This document shows positions 12,101 through 25,300 of a stretch of DNA of 64,000 nucleotides, piece by piece. The notes under the pieces are model-generated. The model made no database searches, had not been told where the DNA came from, and saw nothing but the letters and a program-made list of their open reading frames with translations. Position numbers and translations under genes: made by a program. Source of the stretch: Siderastrea radians. Taxonomy: Eukaryota > Cnidaria > Anthozoa > Scleractinia > Rhizangiidae. Numbering within the stretch: the first letter of the stretch is position 1; every line of letters begins with the position of its first letter. Location of the stretch: the NCBI GenBank assembly GCA_964017195.1, contig OZ024887.1, forward strand, positions 5,649,959-5,713,958, read 5' to 3'.

Positions 12101-13501
12101 AAGGTCATTGGAAATTCCTAGGGGGAGGGGGTCTTAAAAGCCAAACTTTTAGAAGCAAACTATGAAGCTAAGCCGGAATCTCTTGAGGGGGGAGCAAAAC
12201 AGAAAACCTTCTGTGGGGGGAGTAAAGATATTTTCTGGTACTACACATTACACATGTAACCAGTATTCAAAGTATAGGGAGAGATGTTGGTCGTCATCCA
12301 TTATGTGTAGGTGACCATAATGACATTACCATGCAGAAACCAGTTTGGACTGAAGAGTTTAGTTGTTAGCCACTGACAGCAACATGTTACTGACAAGATA
12401 ACTTGTTTGTTATTAATTAATTACATGTATTTGTAATTCCCAGGAAAGTTATGTATACAGTAGGTTGGGGCTGCACTTAGTTGTTAATCTTAATAATCTG
12501 TCAGGCAAATCTGCTGGTGAAAAATATTCACGACCGTTATGATCTGGCTAGGTTGCTTGAACTTGACCTTGTATAAGGTTACTGGCTCACTCCTTGATTT
12601 ATAAATCTTCTGTCCACAATCACAGTGTCAGTGCATGATTGTAAATAAGGACTGTGCGATGAATAAGCTGACATACTGACTTCAGGCAGCATCTGCCTTT
12701 CATTAAAGACAGCTTTTATGTAGCAGTTTAATTATGAAATTACCAAGCTATTTATACTAGAAAGTGTGCACAGTTATTAAGTACGTAATCAGAATGTATA
12801 ATAATACTTAATAGAACAATGATAATAAAGCGTTATCGTTTGTCTTAAGATGTGGTCACTTATGATGTAGATCAATTATATATTGAGAATTTAAGAATAT
12901 AGAAAAAAGAAAAGAAAACAGATAAAGGGAAGTCTTGGCGGTCAACAGCGACAAATCACCACAATACAGTAGTATTTCAGATTCTGTGTGGTGAACAGTC
13001 TCTCTAAAAAACAAAGAGTGTTAATGGGGTTCCAACTCGTTAGAAACGCCGTCATTGCGATGTTCTGTTAAAAGGAGTCTTTTTCTACAACATAGGCTAT
13101 TTAAATAAAGAATCACTCACCTTGAAGTCATCATTTCGACTGATTTTCCGAATCCTGTGAAATTCGAGGGAGAGAAAGCCGACATTTTTCATACAAAAGA
13201 ACGCTCCATAACAACGCAGTTTATAAACCTTTATTTAGAATATTTTCTTAACTAATCACATGGAAGGAAAGAGTACATATTTCATTTCATTGTCACGAAA
13301 AAATAACTAGAAAATTTATCGCCGATGAAAAAATATGGCCATTTTACTCACGAAATGAACGAAACTGTCGCCGTCAATTTTGATTTTCCCGCCCGCGGGA
13401 GAAGTAGGCTGTTTTCGGACCGGATGTGACGTCAATTTTCGGTGGATCATCCGACCACAAAAAAAGTCCCAGGCGCAGTCAAGTGTTCTCCCCCGCCCCT
13501 G
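9161..13501. mobile_element. hAT element, probably non-autonomous (copy 2)
   Basis: This 4,341-bp insertion has termini CAGGGG and CCCCTG and an 8-bp TSD CTGCTTAT (9153-9160 and 13502-13509). Copy 4 shows the empty site at 38063-38075. The sub-terminal regions share GATGATCCACCG and AAAATTGACGTCACATCCGG in inverted orientation. Inside are two ~213-bp direct repeats (starting near 9488 and 9701, with GAAGGTAATTAACACTCGA in both), a poly-G tract near 10081 and a pogo-like MITE. I find no hAT transposase or dimerisation motif, so mobility would need a helper. Confidence 0.85.
10137..10342. mobile_element. pogo/Tigger-like MITE (inside hAT, copy 2)
   Basis: Flanked by TA (10135-10136 and 10343-10344), with ends CAGTAGAATCC and the reverse complement of CAGTGGAATCC. 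The interior is built from AATTCGAA repeats. These termini resemble Tigger/pogo elements. At 206 bp it is too short to encode anything. Confidence 0.75.
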
Positions 13502-13929
13502 CTGCTTATCAAAACAATCTGGTGACGTCAAAAATGATGACGTCACAAGTGGCTGAATGGTTCCCGACTTCGACGTCGGGAAAATAAAACTCTTGACGGA
13601 AAAGACTGAGTTAAACAGAATATCGCCCCAAACGGCCTCCAGCAGTTCGGAAAAGCGGTAAAGACACAGCAAACACACAACAGGTAAGGTTTTTCAAACC
13701 TTTGTTATTGTTGAGTTTAGTTATTTCTAAACTTTGTACAATTAATTGAATTCGTCATTTTTGCGAGTGAATTAAATTCGTCATTTTTGCGCGTGCATTC
13801 AGACAATTTTTTCTCTATATAGTGCGAGTCCCCTAAAAGTAACGAAAGCCAACTTTACTTTGATTTTTAGGTATTTTCGACGGAAAACTGCCGATTATTT
13901 TCAATCGAATTACAGCTCCATACAAACTC

Positions 13930-14460
13930 TCATATTACGCTTTGGTGACCTGTGCTTCGTCTATTGCATAACCTACTGCTCAACAATCTTTCGCGATTTT
14001 CCCATCCATATAACCTAGGTTTCGCTAGTTTGAACCATTCAATAGATTCTACATGCAACGTCGTCTGAAAGTTTAAAGGATAACTTCGTCCCCCTTGACT
14101 GAACGCCTCACATGTACTGAACGTTTCATGATGTCGAATGATACAATAAACAGCGCCAGGAGTTGCACGAGCTGCTGTGGAGATCGCTTTCGGTCCCTCT
14201 CCAGTCAAATAACGATCAATTATTCGTCTTCTCGTTTCCTTGTGGAGAGGCCTACATGGCCTGTTCTTCCGACCTAAGGCATTAACATAACCAGGTCTGA
14301 ACACTTCGAAAAATCTGTGACAGATTCGAAATCTCCTTTCGATTTTCGAAATCCCTCTCTGAATCTCAAGAAACACTAGGCGAATGCCCAAATATGGAGA
14401 ACGTGACTCGTCACATTGTTTTGAATTTTGGAGTTTCCGTTCACGCGTGACGTGGATCAA
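13930..14460 (-). pseudogene. Tc1/mariner transposase N-terminal (paired-type HTH) fragment (copy 2)
   Basis: The minus-strand frame has no ATG but encodes a helix-turn-helix of the kind in Tc1/mariner transposases: RPLHKETRRRIIDRYLTGEG, then KAISTAARATPGAVYCIIRH. After a break it continues with ESIEWFKLAKP and WENRERLL, which looks like the second HTH. The catalytic domain is missing. The same frame occurs at 27085-27615 and 38491-39021 (one substitution, L to I, in the KPRLYGW part). Confidence 0.6.
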
Positions 14461-16939
14461 CTGTAAGCTTTATCGCAGTCTTAGAGGATCTGTTTTAAAA
14501 TCCTTACATTTATTAGCTCATGCTAATTAGAGAAGTTCCGCGTGTTATGTGGTGGAGAGAGCCATTTCCTTTTGATATGTTTTTTCAAGCCAAGCCGTGT
14601 TTTTATCTTTAATGCCTAGTGAATCAGCTTTTGTTATGTATTTTGCCGGCCTTTAGTTGCCGCATTCCTTTACTGCTGTTCACTGTTGGCTTATTCAGCT
14701 GGTTCTTAATTTTCCTTTGTTTACAGTTGTGACGTACTTACCTATTAGATTTTTTGGAGAAAGAATGTGATCGGTAGTTCGGAAACCAGTAAGAAATCCA
14801 ATCTGAGAGGGGGTGTAATAAATTTTGACGTTTAAGATAAGTTAATAGTCCTCCGTTTAAAAGAGCAGAGCCGAATAATTTCCTCATCAACTTGTGACAC
14901 AAATGCCTCTGTAATTAGATAGATTATGTATTTTATCCTGAATCAAAAATAGAACTAATAAGCCCAATAGACCAGTTGTCGTGAAACGTTCCAGTACTGA
15001 GTAGGAAATTGAATAATTTTGTTACAGGAGTAGTCAGCTGATTAATTCCACTTTTGAACATTTCATTTCTTATTCTAGACCAGCTGATTTTTTTGTTTAC
15101 TTCAGTATAAAACGTCAGTCACGCGACAAAGTTTTTCCCCCCTTAGGCGAATCCGCCGCCAATAATGGAAACGACGTTAGTTGTCACTTGACTAAACACA
15201 TTTTGCAAATCTGTGATATTCAAACTACAGTACTAAAAAAGACCTTTAATTTGAAGACGCGTGCTAACAATTTTACACTGTCGCGTTTTGCGTTTCTTAC
15301 TTCCTTTGTTTCACTGTCATGGGAGCGACACAGACACAAAAAGGGATCAAAATACGCCCGGATGTGAGAGAATACTTCACTAAGGCTTGAGAAAACATAA
15401 TATTGGCATCCTTACGAAAAATGAAACACCCTCATCAATAAAATACTTAGTACGCCCACGAAGCGAAAAACTTACATAAACTGAAATGAACCGCCGACCG
15501 AATAAATTTAAATAAATTCAGTTCTGGCCCGAGGAAACAGATTTGGCTTGTGTGTGCCGTGCTCTCTGACAGCTGCGGGCAAGTAAGGTGCCTAATACAT
15601 TAGGGATTGATGCGGCCAACAGCCTGGTGGAAATGTTTTCCTTAGTCGAACTTTGGTGCAGTGTAGTGCTTGGAGCTATAATCGGAGGGATAATCGCAGC
15701 GCTGTGTGTAAAGATGTGGGAGAATAACGGAGCAGCAATTTTGAGAGAGAGTGGAGGACAGAAACTGCCACAAGAGCACGACGAGAGGTTTGGTTGAGAG
15801 TGTAAGTGCTGATTGGCTGTATTCTTAAACTGAAAAATCGGAAACAAACTATTTATCTCGACAGTTATCTTTTTCTCTTACTGGGACTATCAACTTTGCC
15901 TCTTTTAATTATTTTACTCTTACTTACGTTACTTTTATTGCCAGTTGGCAGATTTTTCAGCGCACTGGAGTGTGAGCTAGTACAGCGTGTTCAATTTGTT
16001 AACTTATACTTTAAGCTTAATTTCGCTCCAACAAAGAGAATAATAAAATAAAATAAACGATACTGGAACTTTGACCCTTTTTTAAAACGTGATCTCAGTA
16101 GGTAGCCAACGAACGCGGCAAGCGGCCGGAGCGCGGAGAGGCGGCTGTATTCGCAGGCTACTCAGTAATCGGTACATGAATTGAAAAACACAGCGGGACG
16201 CGCGTGGGCGAGCAGACGACGTCGTCTTATTCAAATTAGCCATGCACCTCAAAATTACTCAAGCGCCTGCTAAACAGGCTATTTCATAATTGATGTTTTT
16301 GTTCTTGTGATTACAGGAATAAATAGACAAGTATGAAACTCCTGCCCTGGATTATTCCTGAGGACATCTTGTTCAGCTTACCAAGTCATTTATATTTCGT
16401 TTGTATTCTATGAATTTAATTGAGTGTATCCTCACTAAAGTAAACGATATATTGCTGGTCACTTACATAATGTATCAGTATTATAGTTTACTTTTACATA
16501 TAAGTACCTATATTAAAATACCACAGGCGTTTTTTAAACCGGAAATTTTTGTAAACCGTGACTACAACTAACGTGTAGTCAGTTCATTCATGTAATATGC
16601 CACGCCACATGCAAGTGACACAGGTAGAAAATGTTTAACTCCATGGAGATTTCTCGATATGTGATTGAACGAAACAGAACTTCAGAAGTGAGTGGTGGAG
16701 AAAGGTTGCCAAGACCTCCAGCTCTGTGATGTAACAGTGTCTGATAACTGAGAAAAATTGTAACTAGCAGTTGTTGCTTAGAACAAATAAATAATTCCAA
16801 TGGCACAACCGTTTGTTTTAATACATTCAGGGGTGTATATGTTATCAGTTACGGAAATTAAACGATAAAGACGATCAACAAGGTTACAATTTCACAATTT
16901 TCTTGATGCTGCCTCTCAGTAGATACTTTATGTACGTTT

Positions 16940-17238
16940 GATAATTCACATGGAGTCCACAATAGTTGTTTGTTTCCTGTGGTTTTCTTTTGTGTGCAGC
17001 ATCAAGCTGATTAATGCTAGCGACTATTTTTATATAACCTTCAAAAATTAGCATAACTCAGATCCGCTCGCGCCCAAAACAGCTCAGCTCACGACTACAG
17101 TACTGTCGCTAGCATCAATCAGCTTGATGCTGCACACAAAAGAAAACCACAGGAAACAAACGACGTACGCATGTTGATAATTCTAATTTTATTTATTTTT
17201 GCTTTTCTCAACTATTGTGGACACCCTGTGGATAATTC
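16940..17238. repeat. Long nested inverted repeat (copy 2)
   Basis: The inner arms (about 16966-17027 and 17105-17163) are near-perfect reverse complements, including TTTCCTGTGGTTTTC / GAAAACCACAGGAAA. The outer arms (16940-16968 and 17209-17238) contain AGTCCACAATAGTTG / CAACTATTGTGGAC. The spacer is about 77 bp. Equivalent structures lie at 31153-31349 and 41524-41720. It may be a foldback or MITE-like element; no TSD was identified. Confidence 0.75.
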
Positions 17239-17393
17239 AACTCATTTTGTAGTTTGTCAGTCAATAACGATTAACTTTGGAATGAGCGCCGGCTAAACTG
17301 ATGAATGAATAAATCTAATGCTTTGTTAACAAAATGAACACGTACTGGACGAGTGGGCAGGGGGGAAGACATTGTTTAATTAATCTGTTAGTG

Positions 17394-17814
17394 TTTTGAC
17401 GCTGACTATTTTCGTGGATATTACTATCAGGACGTTTCGGCTAGCACTTAAGCCTTCATCAGTTGAAAAATTAAAGCTGTTACACGTGATTTAAAAAGGC
17501 AGCACGTCAAACGCGGGCGCTGAAAAAAGTTACGTGTACAGTATTACAAAGAAAAGAACGCGGCGCCAGACCAGCATACACGTGCCAAAGATTTTTGTAG
17601 ACCTCTGGGATAGCGATGTGGTCGTTCCCAGACTGCGGATCCTTAACTGACCACCAAGCTTCCAAAAAGAGTCGCTAGTGAAAGTTAGGCTCGTGACCTA
17701 CAACTTCGACTGCATTGAAATCCATTTTATGGATTCATTTTTCAACTGATGAAGGTTTAAGCACTAGCCGAAACGTCTTAATAGTAATATCTACGAAAAT
17801 AGTCAGCGTCAAAA
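17394..17814. mobile_element. Penelope-like inverted repeat with hammerhead-like motifs (copy 2)
   Basis: Same structure as 4239-4659; the right-arm core CTGATGA...GAAACGTC is at 17746-17777. Confidence 0.55.
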
Positions 17815-17891
17815 CAATAACAAATAACACGTTTGTCGCTTATTGGTTTGCTCGCATTGCAAACAGTTACACAGACATCAACAGCAGCAAA

Positions 17892-18430
17892 CAAAGGCGA
17901 AATTGGGAAGAACTCTTGACTGCGCCTGGGACTTTTTTTGTGGTCGGATGATCCACCGAAAATTGACGTCACATCCGGTCCGAAAACAGCCTATTTCTCT
18001 TGCGGGAGGGAAAATCAAAATTGACAGTTTCGTTCAGTTGTAGAGTAAAATGGCCATATTTTTTCATCGGCGCTAAATTTTCCTGTTATTTTTTCGCGAC
18101 AATGCAATGAAATATGTACTATTTCCTTCCATTTGATTAGTTACGAGAATATTCTTAATAAAGGTTTATAAAGTGCGTTGTTTTCGAGCGTTCTTTTTTT
18201 ATGAAAATGTCGGCTTTCTCTCCCTCCAATTCCACAGGATTCGGAAAATCAGTCAAAATGATGACTTCAAGGTGAGTAATTCTTTATTTAAATAGCCTAT
18301 GTTGTAGAAAAAGATTCCTTTTACCAGAACATCGCAAAGACGGCGTTTCTAACGAGTGGGACCCCAGTAACACTCTTTGTTTTTTAGAGAGACTGTTCAC
18401 CACACAGAATCTGAAATAATGCTGTATGTG
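17892..18430 (+). mobile_element. hAT-related fragment (copy 2)
   Basis: Equivalent of 4737-5275, again with only one element end recognisable. Confidence 0.6.
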
Positions 18431-21400
18431 GTTTTCAAATGTGGAATTCAAACGACCAACATCCCGACAAATTAAGGTGTTGCGTAGGTTTTGATTGAAT
18501 GCTACGTTTTTGTAACGTTTCGGCATTTTACCCTTATTTTCACTGCGAAGTGTGGTAAAAGCAGTCCAAAAATATCGAGATTCTTGAGGTCTGTAAAGCA
18601 AAAGCCCGTAAATCTTTCAGATCACAATGAGAATTTTAAAAAAACGCTTCATAATGTTCAGTTATGAAGAAGTAGGATTGGGGCAAATTATTGACAAATT
18701 AAGAAAGGTATGCAGTTAATAATAAATGACAGGTAAAATTTATAAATACGATCATACTCTATTTCATTAGATCGTCTAATATTTGAGCTGAGGCTCAGTC
18801 GGGACTAAACATCTTATTGTTTTGGCAAGGTAAGGCTTACAATGTCCTTACGATGTTCTCAGGTTGAATGATTAAGACATGACGGGCAAACCTTAACGGA
18901 AAAAGGAAACAGAGTTACCATACTTACTCTAGTATTTGGGGTTCAATTGGAGTCAGGTATATTTACTCAGTTCAATTCTTTACTTTGAACTATATCATTA
19001 TCTAAACGTGCATTTAAGTTTCAATCATTTCAAACAGTTCAAAAAAGGTGTACAGACTAACCCTGAATAACAAGTTTTATTGGTGTTTTCTTTCGTAGAA
19101 GAATCAGAGAAGGGAGAAGGTGAACCGAATGCGTCTATTGGTGATGCGTCCATTGGTGCTTAAAACGTTCCCTGGTTTTCTTGGTAAAAGAGACTTCTAG
19201 AAGACGCATAATTTGAAGTTGCACCAGCCTGACCAAATAGTAGACTAGTATTCGCGAGTGGTGCAAGTCATCGTCCGGTTTTTTTTACGCCAGTATTTAA
19301 GATTGGCACAAGCCACTCTTATTCAGTGCAATTTTTTACCACCTGTAGTGAAACAAAAGCTTAATAAATTTTAAGTGTTTTCGAAAAAGCTCGCTACTTT
19401 CTAAGGTTGCTAAACATAACGAGTGCCAAACAAAGAAAAGATAGCGATCACTTTGATTATTTCCATCAGGCTGTCTTTAAGATAAGAATTGTTTAACTGA
19501 AAGCAAAGCTTCACGCTAAGAAACGTCTTTGTTCACAAGATACAGCGTGAAGTATCGTACCCGAAATCGACCCGAAAAGTTTCGGGGCTTTTGAGAAACG
19601 CACACCAGCCCCGGGAAGGAGTACTCCCATATTTAAGTAATGTGGGAATGTGCCGCTGTGAAGGGTATTGTTTTCAACCAGTTTAAGCTGGGCAGGGAAT
19701 ACAAGTAAGGGAGTTTTAATCTATCATTTTATGGGAAACGTATCAGCTATATAAAGATTTTAGTCTAGAAGAGGGATTGACACTTGGCGAGTCTGGGATA
19801 GAGTAGGGATTTTTTTGTGTCTAGTCTAGAGTAGGGTTGCACAATACAGCTGAACATGGTCTAATATGGCGTCAGGGTCCCAGAGTCCCAGCTGTGACAA
19901 GGAGACATGGAAAAAGAACACGTCAAAAAAATAATAATAACAATAAAAAACACACCATTGCACATGTATCAAGAAGAACGGTTCAAAACTTGGATTTGGA
20001 CCATTTCGAACCAATCCCTTCAATATTCTCGAGGGAAATTTAGAGCTCTCTGATGAATTCTTGTGAAGCAGACTTGAATTGTAAATAAGCCCCTCAGACG
20101 TATATTTGTTGTATAAGAAACTTAAGATTTAAGGACAAGATACAGGGCTGCCAGGAAAAATGAATAATGACCCTTGATAAAATCAAATGCTTTTTGGAAA
20201 TCTACATTAAATGAAGCAACAAGCATAATGTTAATTATGTTGATACAGTGCGCCTATTGTACTCTTCATACATGTTTGCTCTTCCGATTCTGGATTCCCA
20301 TGTCAGATAACAGCCAATCATAACATCGGTCGCGGTCGCGCCCGGGTATAAATTCTTCATCATTCTGGCGTTAATTCCCTCTTTCTTTTCGCCATCACAG
20401 CGTTTACATCTCTGGGAAAAACTCTTCAGGCAAGTCAGTGTAGTCTAACTAGAGTTATCTTCGGGTAACCTGTATTCCTTTTTCCTTGGCCTGTTTCTGA
20501 GCTATTTTAAGCGCTAAGGGGTGCATGTGATCCTCGGTTATTTGGTTCCTTTTCATATTATTTCTGTGTACATGGCCACGCTTCGTGTTCTTATCCTTGG
20601 CATTCTTTCATTCGCCGTTTAGGTGAGTTTGTTGACCATCGCTCTCACCTGGATCGTTCGTTTATGCTAAGTGGGGCCGCTATATTTCGGTGGCAAGGCA
20701 AGGGCGGCCGCACGTTGGCCACGATACAGGATGACCTGCCCGTGGTTAAGTCCTTTGCACCCCATATGGTAATTTTGCAGTTAGGGACTAACGACCTTTC
20801 CCGATTGGATCCTTTACTGGTGGGTTCGGCTATTGAAGATTTAGTTCGCACTTTGCAGGACTCGTACAGTGTTCGCCTGGTAGGCGTGTGCCAAACCCTT
20901 TATCGAGGTGCGGACTCTGTATTTAATGTGCGAGTCCGAGCGCTGACGAAATACCTTAAAGTATTTTTGGAACCACTCCCCTATTCGTTTTTCTGGGGCC
21001 ACCGGGGTTTTTGGCGGTCTACCCAGAGATTCCACGCTCGTGATGGTGTACACCTAAATAATCGAGGGCAATTTACAGTTGATCCACGTCACGCGTGAAC
21101 GGAAACCTCAACACGTGATCCGAGTCTTCAAATAAACAAGCTACTTTCAGTGACGTAACGGAGATCACAAGGGAAATATTGAAGATCTCATTGAAATTTC
21201 CGAAAATGTCTTCTATCTTTGTAGAAGCAAGGGGTTGTGACGGGACAAATCTTTGTTTTATCGAGAGACCGCGTTATTTTCTGGGTTCGCTTCTCGTCAG
21301 TGGTTCAAAAACGTTTTAGACGACTAGAAGGAGGTGAAATTAATGTCAATTATTTTGCTGACGCGTTATTCCTGTTTCAACCGAACGAGAACAAACCTTG

Positions 21401-22315
21401 GAGCTGAACGCTTGTGTAAGAACGGTAGCTCCGAAGGAAGTGGACGAAAACCAAGATACATCTGCCGTGTCAAGCAATTACTGATGACAGTTTTTCCTAG
21501 TTGCGAGGTTGATTAAAGACAAAGCCGACGCTTCGTCCTCAGTTAACCAAAGCGTAATGTGAGTTGTTTGTATGGAGCTGAGATTCGATCCAAAATGTAA
21601 ATGGTCAGTTTTCCGTGCAAAATACCTAAAAAGCGAAATAGAGTTTGAAGACCATTACCTGTTGTGTGTTTGCTGTGCTTTTGCCACTTTTCCGAACTTC
21701 TGGAGGCCGTTTGGGGCGATTTTCTGTTTAATGGTCGATGCGACATCATGTCAAAGTAAAGCCAGTACGTGACAAGACGTCGCTTCGACCGTTAACCCTT
21801 TACCGTCAGCGTTTTTCCCTTTGAAAAACGCATTTTTTACCGCTAAAGCGGTTTTTGAAGTGCTATGGTGCCAAATGCCACTAAACTTTGCTACAAAAGC
21901 CTTTTCTTACATTTTAGCTCAATTTTGAGCCAGCTTCTGTTGAAAATTGTACATTATTTTGGTTTCACGCATGCGCATAAGCCAAAATTTGGACTTCATT
22001 TCTAATTTTCTAATTTCTTTGCTGATTCATTTCTAATTTTTTCTCGCTTCTTTTGCTTTCCTTTTTCTCTCCCTTTCTTTTCTCTTTATCTTCTACCCTT
22101 TGTCACCTTTCTATCCACTGGAAAAGTTTTGGCCTCAGTCCTTCTAAAAACCTGGAAATGGAACATTGATCAACTAGGTGACTTGGCCTATTTTACCACC
22201 AACTTTGCAGCCAAAATTGGACACGTTTTTCTGATATAGCTCTGCCAGGATTTGGTCGATATTCAAAATGGACACACGTATGGATGGATCTGTCCTTGCT
22301 GTGCTAGCTGCTTAT

Positions 22316-25300
22316 CAGGGGGGGGGAGCAAACTTCGCCAATTTTCGTGACCTGATGATCCACCGAAAATTGACGTCACATCCGGTTGGAAAATATGCCG
22401 AGCAGCTCGCTCAGCGAGTTGCAAGATGGACGCTCGGGTGTTTATGGTTTCTTCTTTCTTGTGACCAACACTGACACGCAATTGCTTATCTTGAATACCA
22501 GAGATGTTGCAAAGTTACTGGATCATCTATTTTAGCCGATATATTGGCAAAACAAAAATGTTTAGTACAGCTTTGATGGCATTTTCCAGGCAGCTTCGCG
22601 TAATGTCATGGCGAGTATGTCGCAATTTTCAAAACAGGTGCGGATCAAACTTTTGCTTCTCGTGACTCCTGATTCTGTGAACTCGTCAATTTAAATAGCC
22701 TATGATGCGTGAAATATAATGAAGAAAACTCCAGTAGTAGCAGTTTGGATTGTTAACATCGGGAAGGTAATTAACACTCGACGTAAAGTGCGGGAAGTCC
22801 CACTCTATTGAAACTACTCCGTACATGATACCTGATATCGTCTCTAACGAAGTTGCTCAAACTTTTGCCTCTCGTGACCCTTGATTCAAAGGAATCGTCA
22901 ATTAAAATAGCCTATCCCGAGTATAATACAGTGAAGAAAACGTCGGTAGTCACAGTATGTTGTGTTAACACTGGGAAGGTAATTAACACTCGATGAAAAG
23001 TGTTGGAAGCAGTATCGAAACCAACTCCTGATGTGGCTGACATTTGTGTACTCAAGCAGACTCAAGGTTAGTAGTCTTGTGTTTTCGAAGTTTCTGTTTT
23101 ACGATGATGAGTAGACACAATTTATCTTTCTATGGGAATGTATTTTTTTGTGTTTAGATGTTTTAAAAGAAGTCTAAATAAAGAGAACTGCATAATTAAT
23201 GATGAATTTTATCTCATTCAGCGATTCCTAGGTAAGGGGGGGGGGGGTATTAGGGAAGGTGAGACGTCGAAACCAGCGTTGCAATAACATACAGTAGAAT
23301 CCTGATTTCTCAAGCTCTCAGTTTCTGAGACCTCCCAATAATTCGAACCAAAACTGGCTTCCCTTCCTCAGTCAAACACTGTAATTTTACCCCCAACTTT
23401 TCAACCCCCCAGATAATTCGAACCAATAATTCGAATAATTCGATAATTCGAACCAATTTCCTTTCCCCCAGAGGTTCAAAAAATAGGGATTCCACTGTAT
23501 GTCCAAGATTGGGATTAAACAATACAAATTGTCGAGATAATTGCAGGATCGTCTAGCTATCTTACCCTTTTAATATATCCCCTTTATATTTCTACAAGAA
23601 AAGGAAATAGTCCTTTATTGATCAGGCTTGTTTGGAATTTTAATTCCAGTGTTACATTGTTTGTAATGTGGATGTTTTTGTAATAAAATACAATACAAAG
23701 GCATCAACATGTTGGTCACTTTTCTACAAATTATACAGCACCATTCAAAAGTAAGTTGACACTCAATAATTGATCCTCACATGAATCAAGTGTCGAGAAT
23801 CGAGACTCGATAATTGATTTTTGATTCACAATACTTGATTCCTGCACAAATCAGCAAACCGGAACAGCCTTTGTTCAGTTTCGAGTATTTGCCTGGTTTC
23901 TCAAGAAAACAAGAAAACAAATTATACAAGACAAACAAAACCAAAACAGATAACAACTTGTGCGTGATCTGCCTTTAAGACCTTCTATCCATTTTTGTTT
24001 TTAAAAAAAATGATTGTTTTGATTGACTTTGCACCTAAGGCTATACACTGTCTGCACTTTGCGTCCTGTAGTTATTTGATTTTGTTACAACACAGTGACT
24101 TCTACTCAATCTCTTCAAGTACAAAACATATCATCCCTTAGTAAAATCGATTGCATTCATTCATAAATATAGGTACATACACGTTCAGATTTGTGAATAA
24201 AAATGAATAACAAAAATAAAATTGAGTAGCCAAAACTAAACCCAAGTATGTATCTATTTCAATGTCAGGTAGGTATTTGTCATGTACTATCACATACACT
24301 TACTTAACCCTTTCACTCCTAGTAGTGGCCAAAATAAAAATTCAAGAAAATGCTAAATTTCATTTTTTTTAATCCCCCAAAACAAACAGTACCCTGCAAA
24401 ACTACTGCCAAAGAGATTTCATTTGAATGGTCACACCATAGGATTTCGTCCACAGACTCAAAAGTTTAAGCACTACATCACATGTCTCCATAATTGACTC
24501 CTGGAGTAAAAGGGTTAATAAAATCTATTGCATTCATGGAATTTGTATCAAATCTTCACATACATTTACATGTATTTGTTTAATAATTAATAATAATGTA
24601 GATATAATAATTATTATATCTAGTGGATCCTGAATGGATAGGAAATGAGCAATATTTGTTTTTTAACTGTTTCGTTTTGATCTAGATAGCTGTGAAGACT
24701 CCTAAAGTTGCTTTCAACACGTGGTTTGAGACTATTCACATGAGATTCCTGAGCCTCCAGACAGGATTTTTCACTTTGATAAGCATGCTGGACACAAAGA
24801 TTTATTGCTTTCCTTTGCATAAAGTGGTGGGGTCTGTCATGTAAGGAGACATGACCTGTAGCATACAAGGGAGGAAGAGATGTTGATTTCTGAGCCCTGA
24901 TCTATGTAATTCTTTTGAACTGTGTTTGTTAACATTGTTAGCCATCATTATAGTAGTAGTTGTACATTTAGGACATGAATACCTGTATATCGGTTGCCGT
25001 CCATAAAATTTGTTACTCAGCAACAGAAACAGTGTTGTGCTACCATAACAACTTGTACAATATGATGAGATACTGTCATCAGTCATCCATAATAATAACC
25101 ATGGATGCATAATGATGTTGAAAATTTGTCAGTCTTTTCTGTGTTATAGGCAACAGATGTGTTCTCAAACATTTGTTAACCAGCAACAATACTTGTCTAG
25201 TGTTGTGTTATAGTTATTGTATAGTTGCGGGAAAAAATCGATGCCCACCCCATGGAAGGTCATTGGAAATTCCTAGGGGGAGGGGGTCTTAAAAGCCAAA

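Larger units (their letters stand above)
8641..13610 (-). mobile_element. TTAA (piggyBac-like) MITE interrupted by hAT (copy 2)
   Basis: Begins CCCTTTACCGTCA after TTAA (8637-8640) and ends TGACGGAAAAGACTGAG before TTAA (13611-13614). It is the same family as 1142-1758 in the opposite orientation. Its ~620 bp are split by the hAT element at 9161-13501; the undisturbed version lies in copy 4 (37551-38171). Confidence 0.82.
7921..14463 (-). mobile_element. Tc1/mariner-type element with nested insertions (copy 2)
   Basis: The ends are exact inverted repeats of about 31 bp starting CAGTTGATCCACGTCACGCG. The element is flanked by TA on both sides (7919-7920, 14464-14465), and copy 1 shows the empty site (GGGCAATTTAAGC). 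TA duplication plus the paired-type HTH protein fragment at the right end place it in the Tc1/mariner superfamily. Without the inner insertions the element is about 1.6 kb. No DDE/D catalytic domain is visible, so it is probably non-autonomous. Confidence 0.85.
7417..14530 (+). pseudogene. SGNH-like hydrolase pseudogene (copy 2)
   Basis: Two lesions break this copy. A one-base deletion relative to copy 1 (CTTGGCATTC for CTTGGGCATTC, near 7444) destroys the GHSF motif and leads to a stop at 7467. The mariner-type element at 7921-14463 then splits the ORF just after the DGVHLNNRGQF block. The final 3' codons resume at 14466. The open segment 7509-7943 retains the GTND and DGVHL blocks and ends within the transposon. 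Confidence 0.85.
7171..20325 (+). repeat. Tandem unit, copy 2 (13,155 bp, with nested insertions)
   Basis: Nearly identical to the first part of copy 3 at a constant offset of 13,155 bp, and to copy 1 in its right part (17.2-20.3 kb). Its extra length over copy 1 is explained by a 6.5-kb nest of DNA transposons at 7921-14463. Confidence 0.93.
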
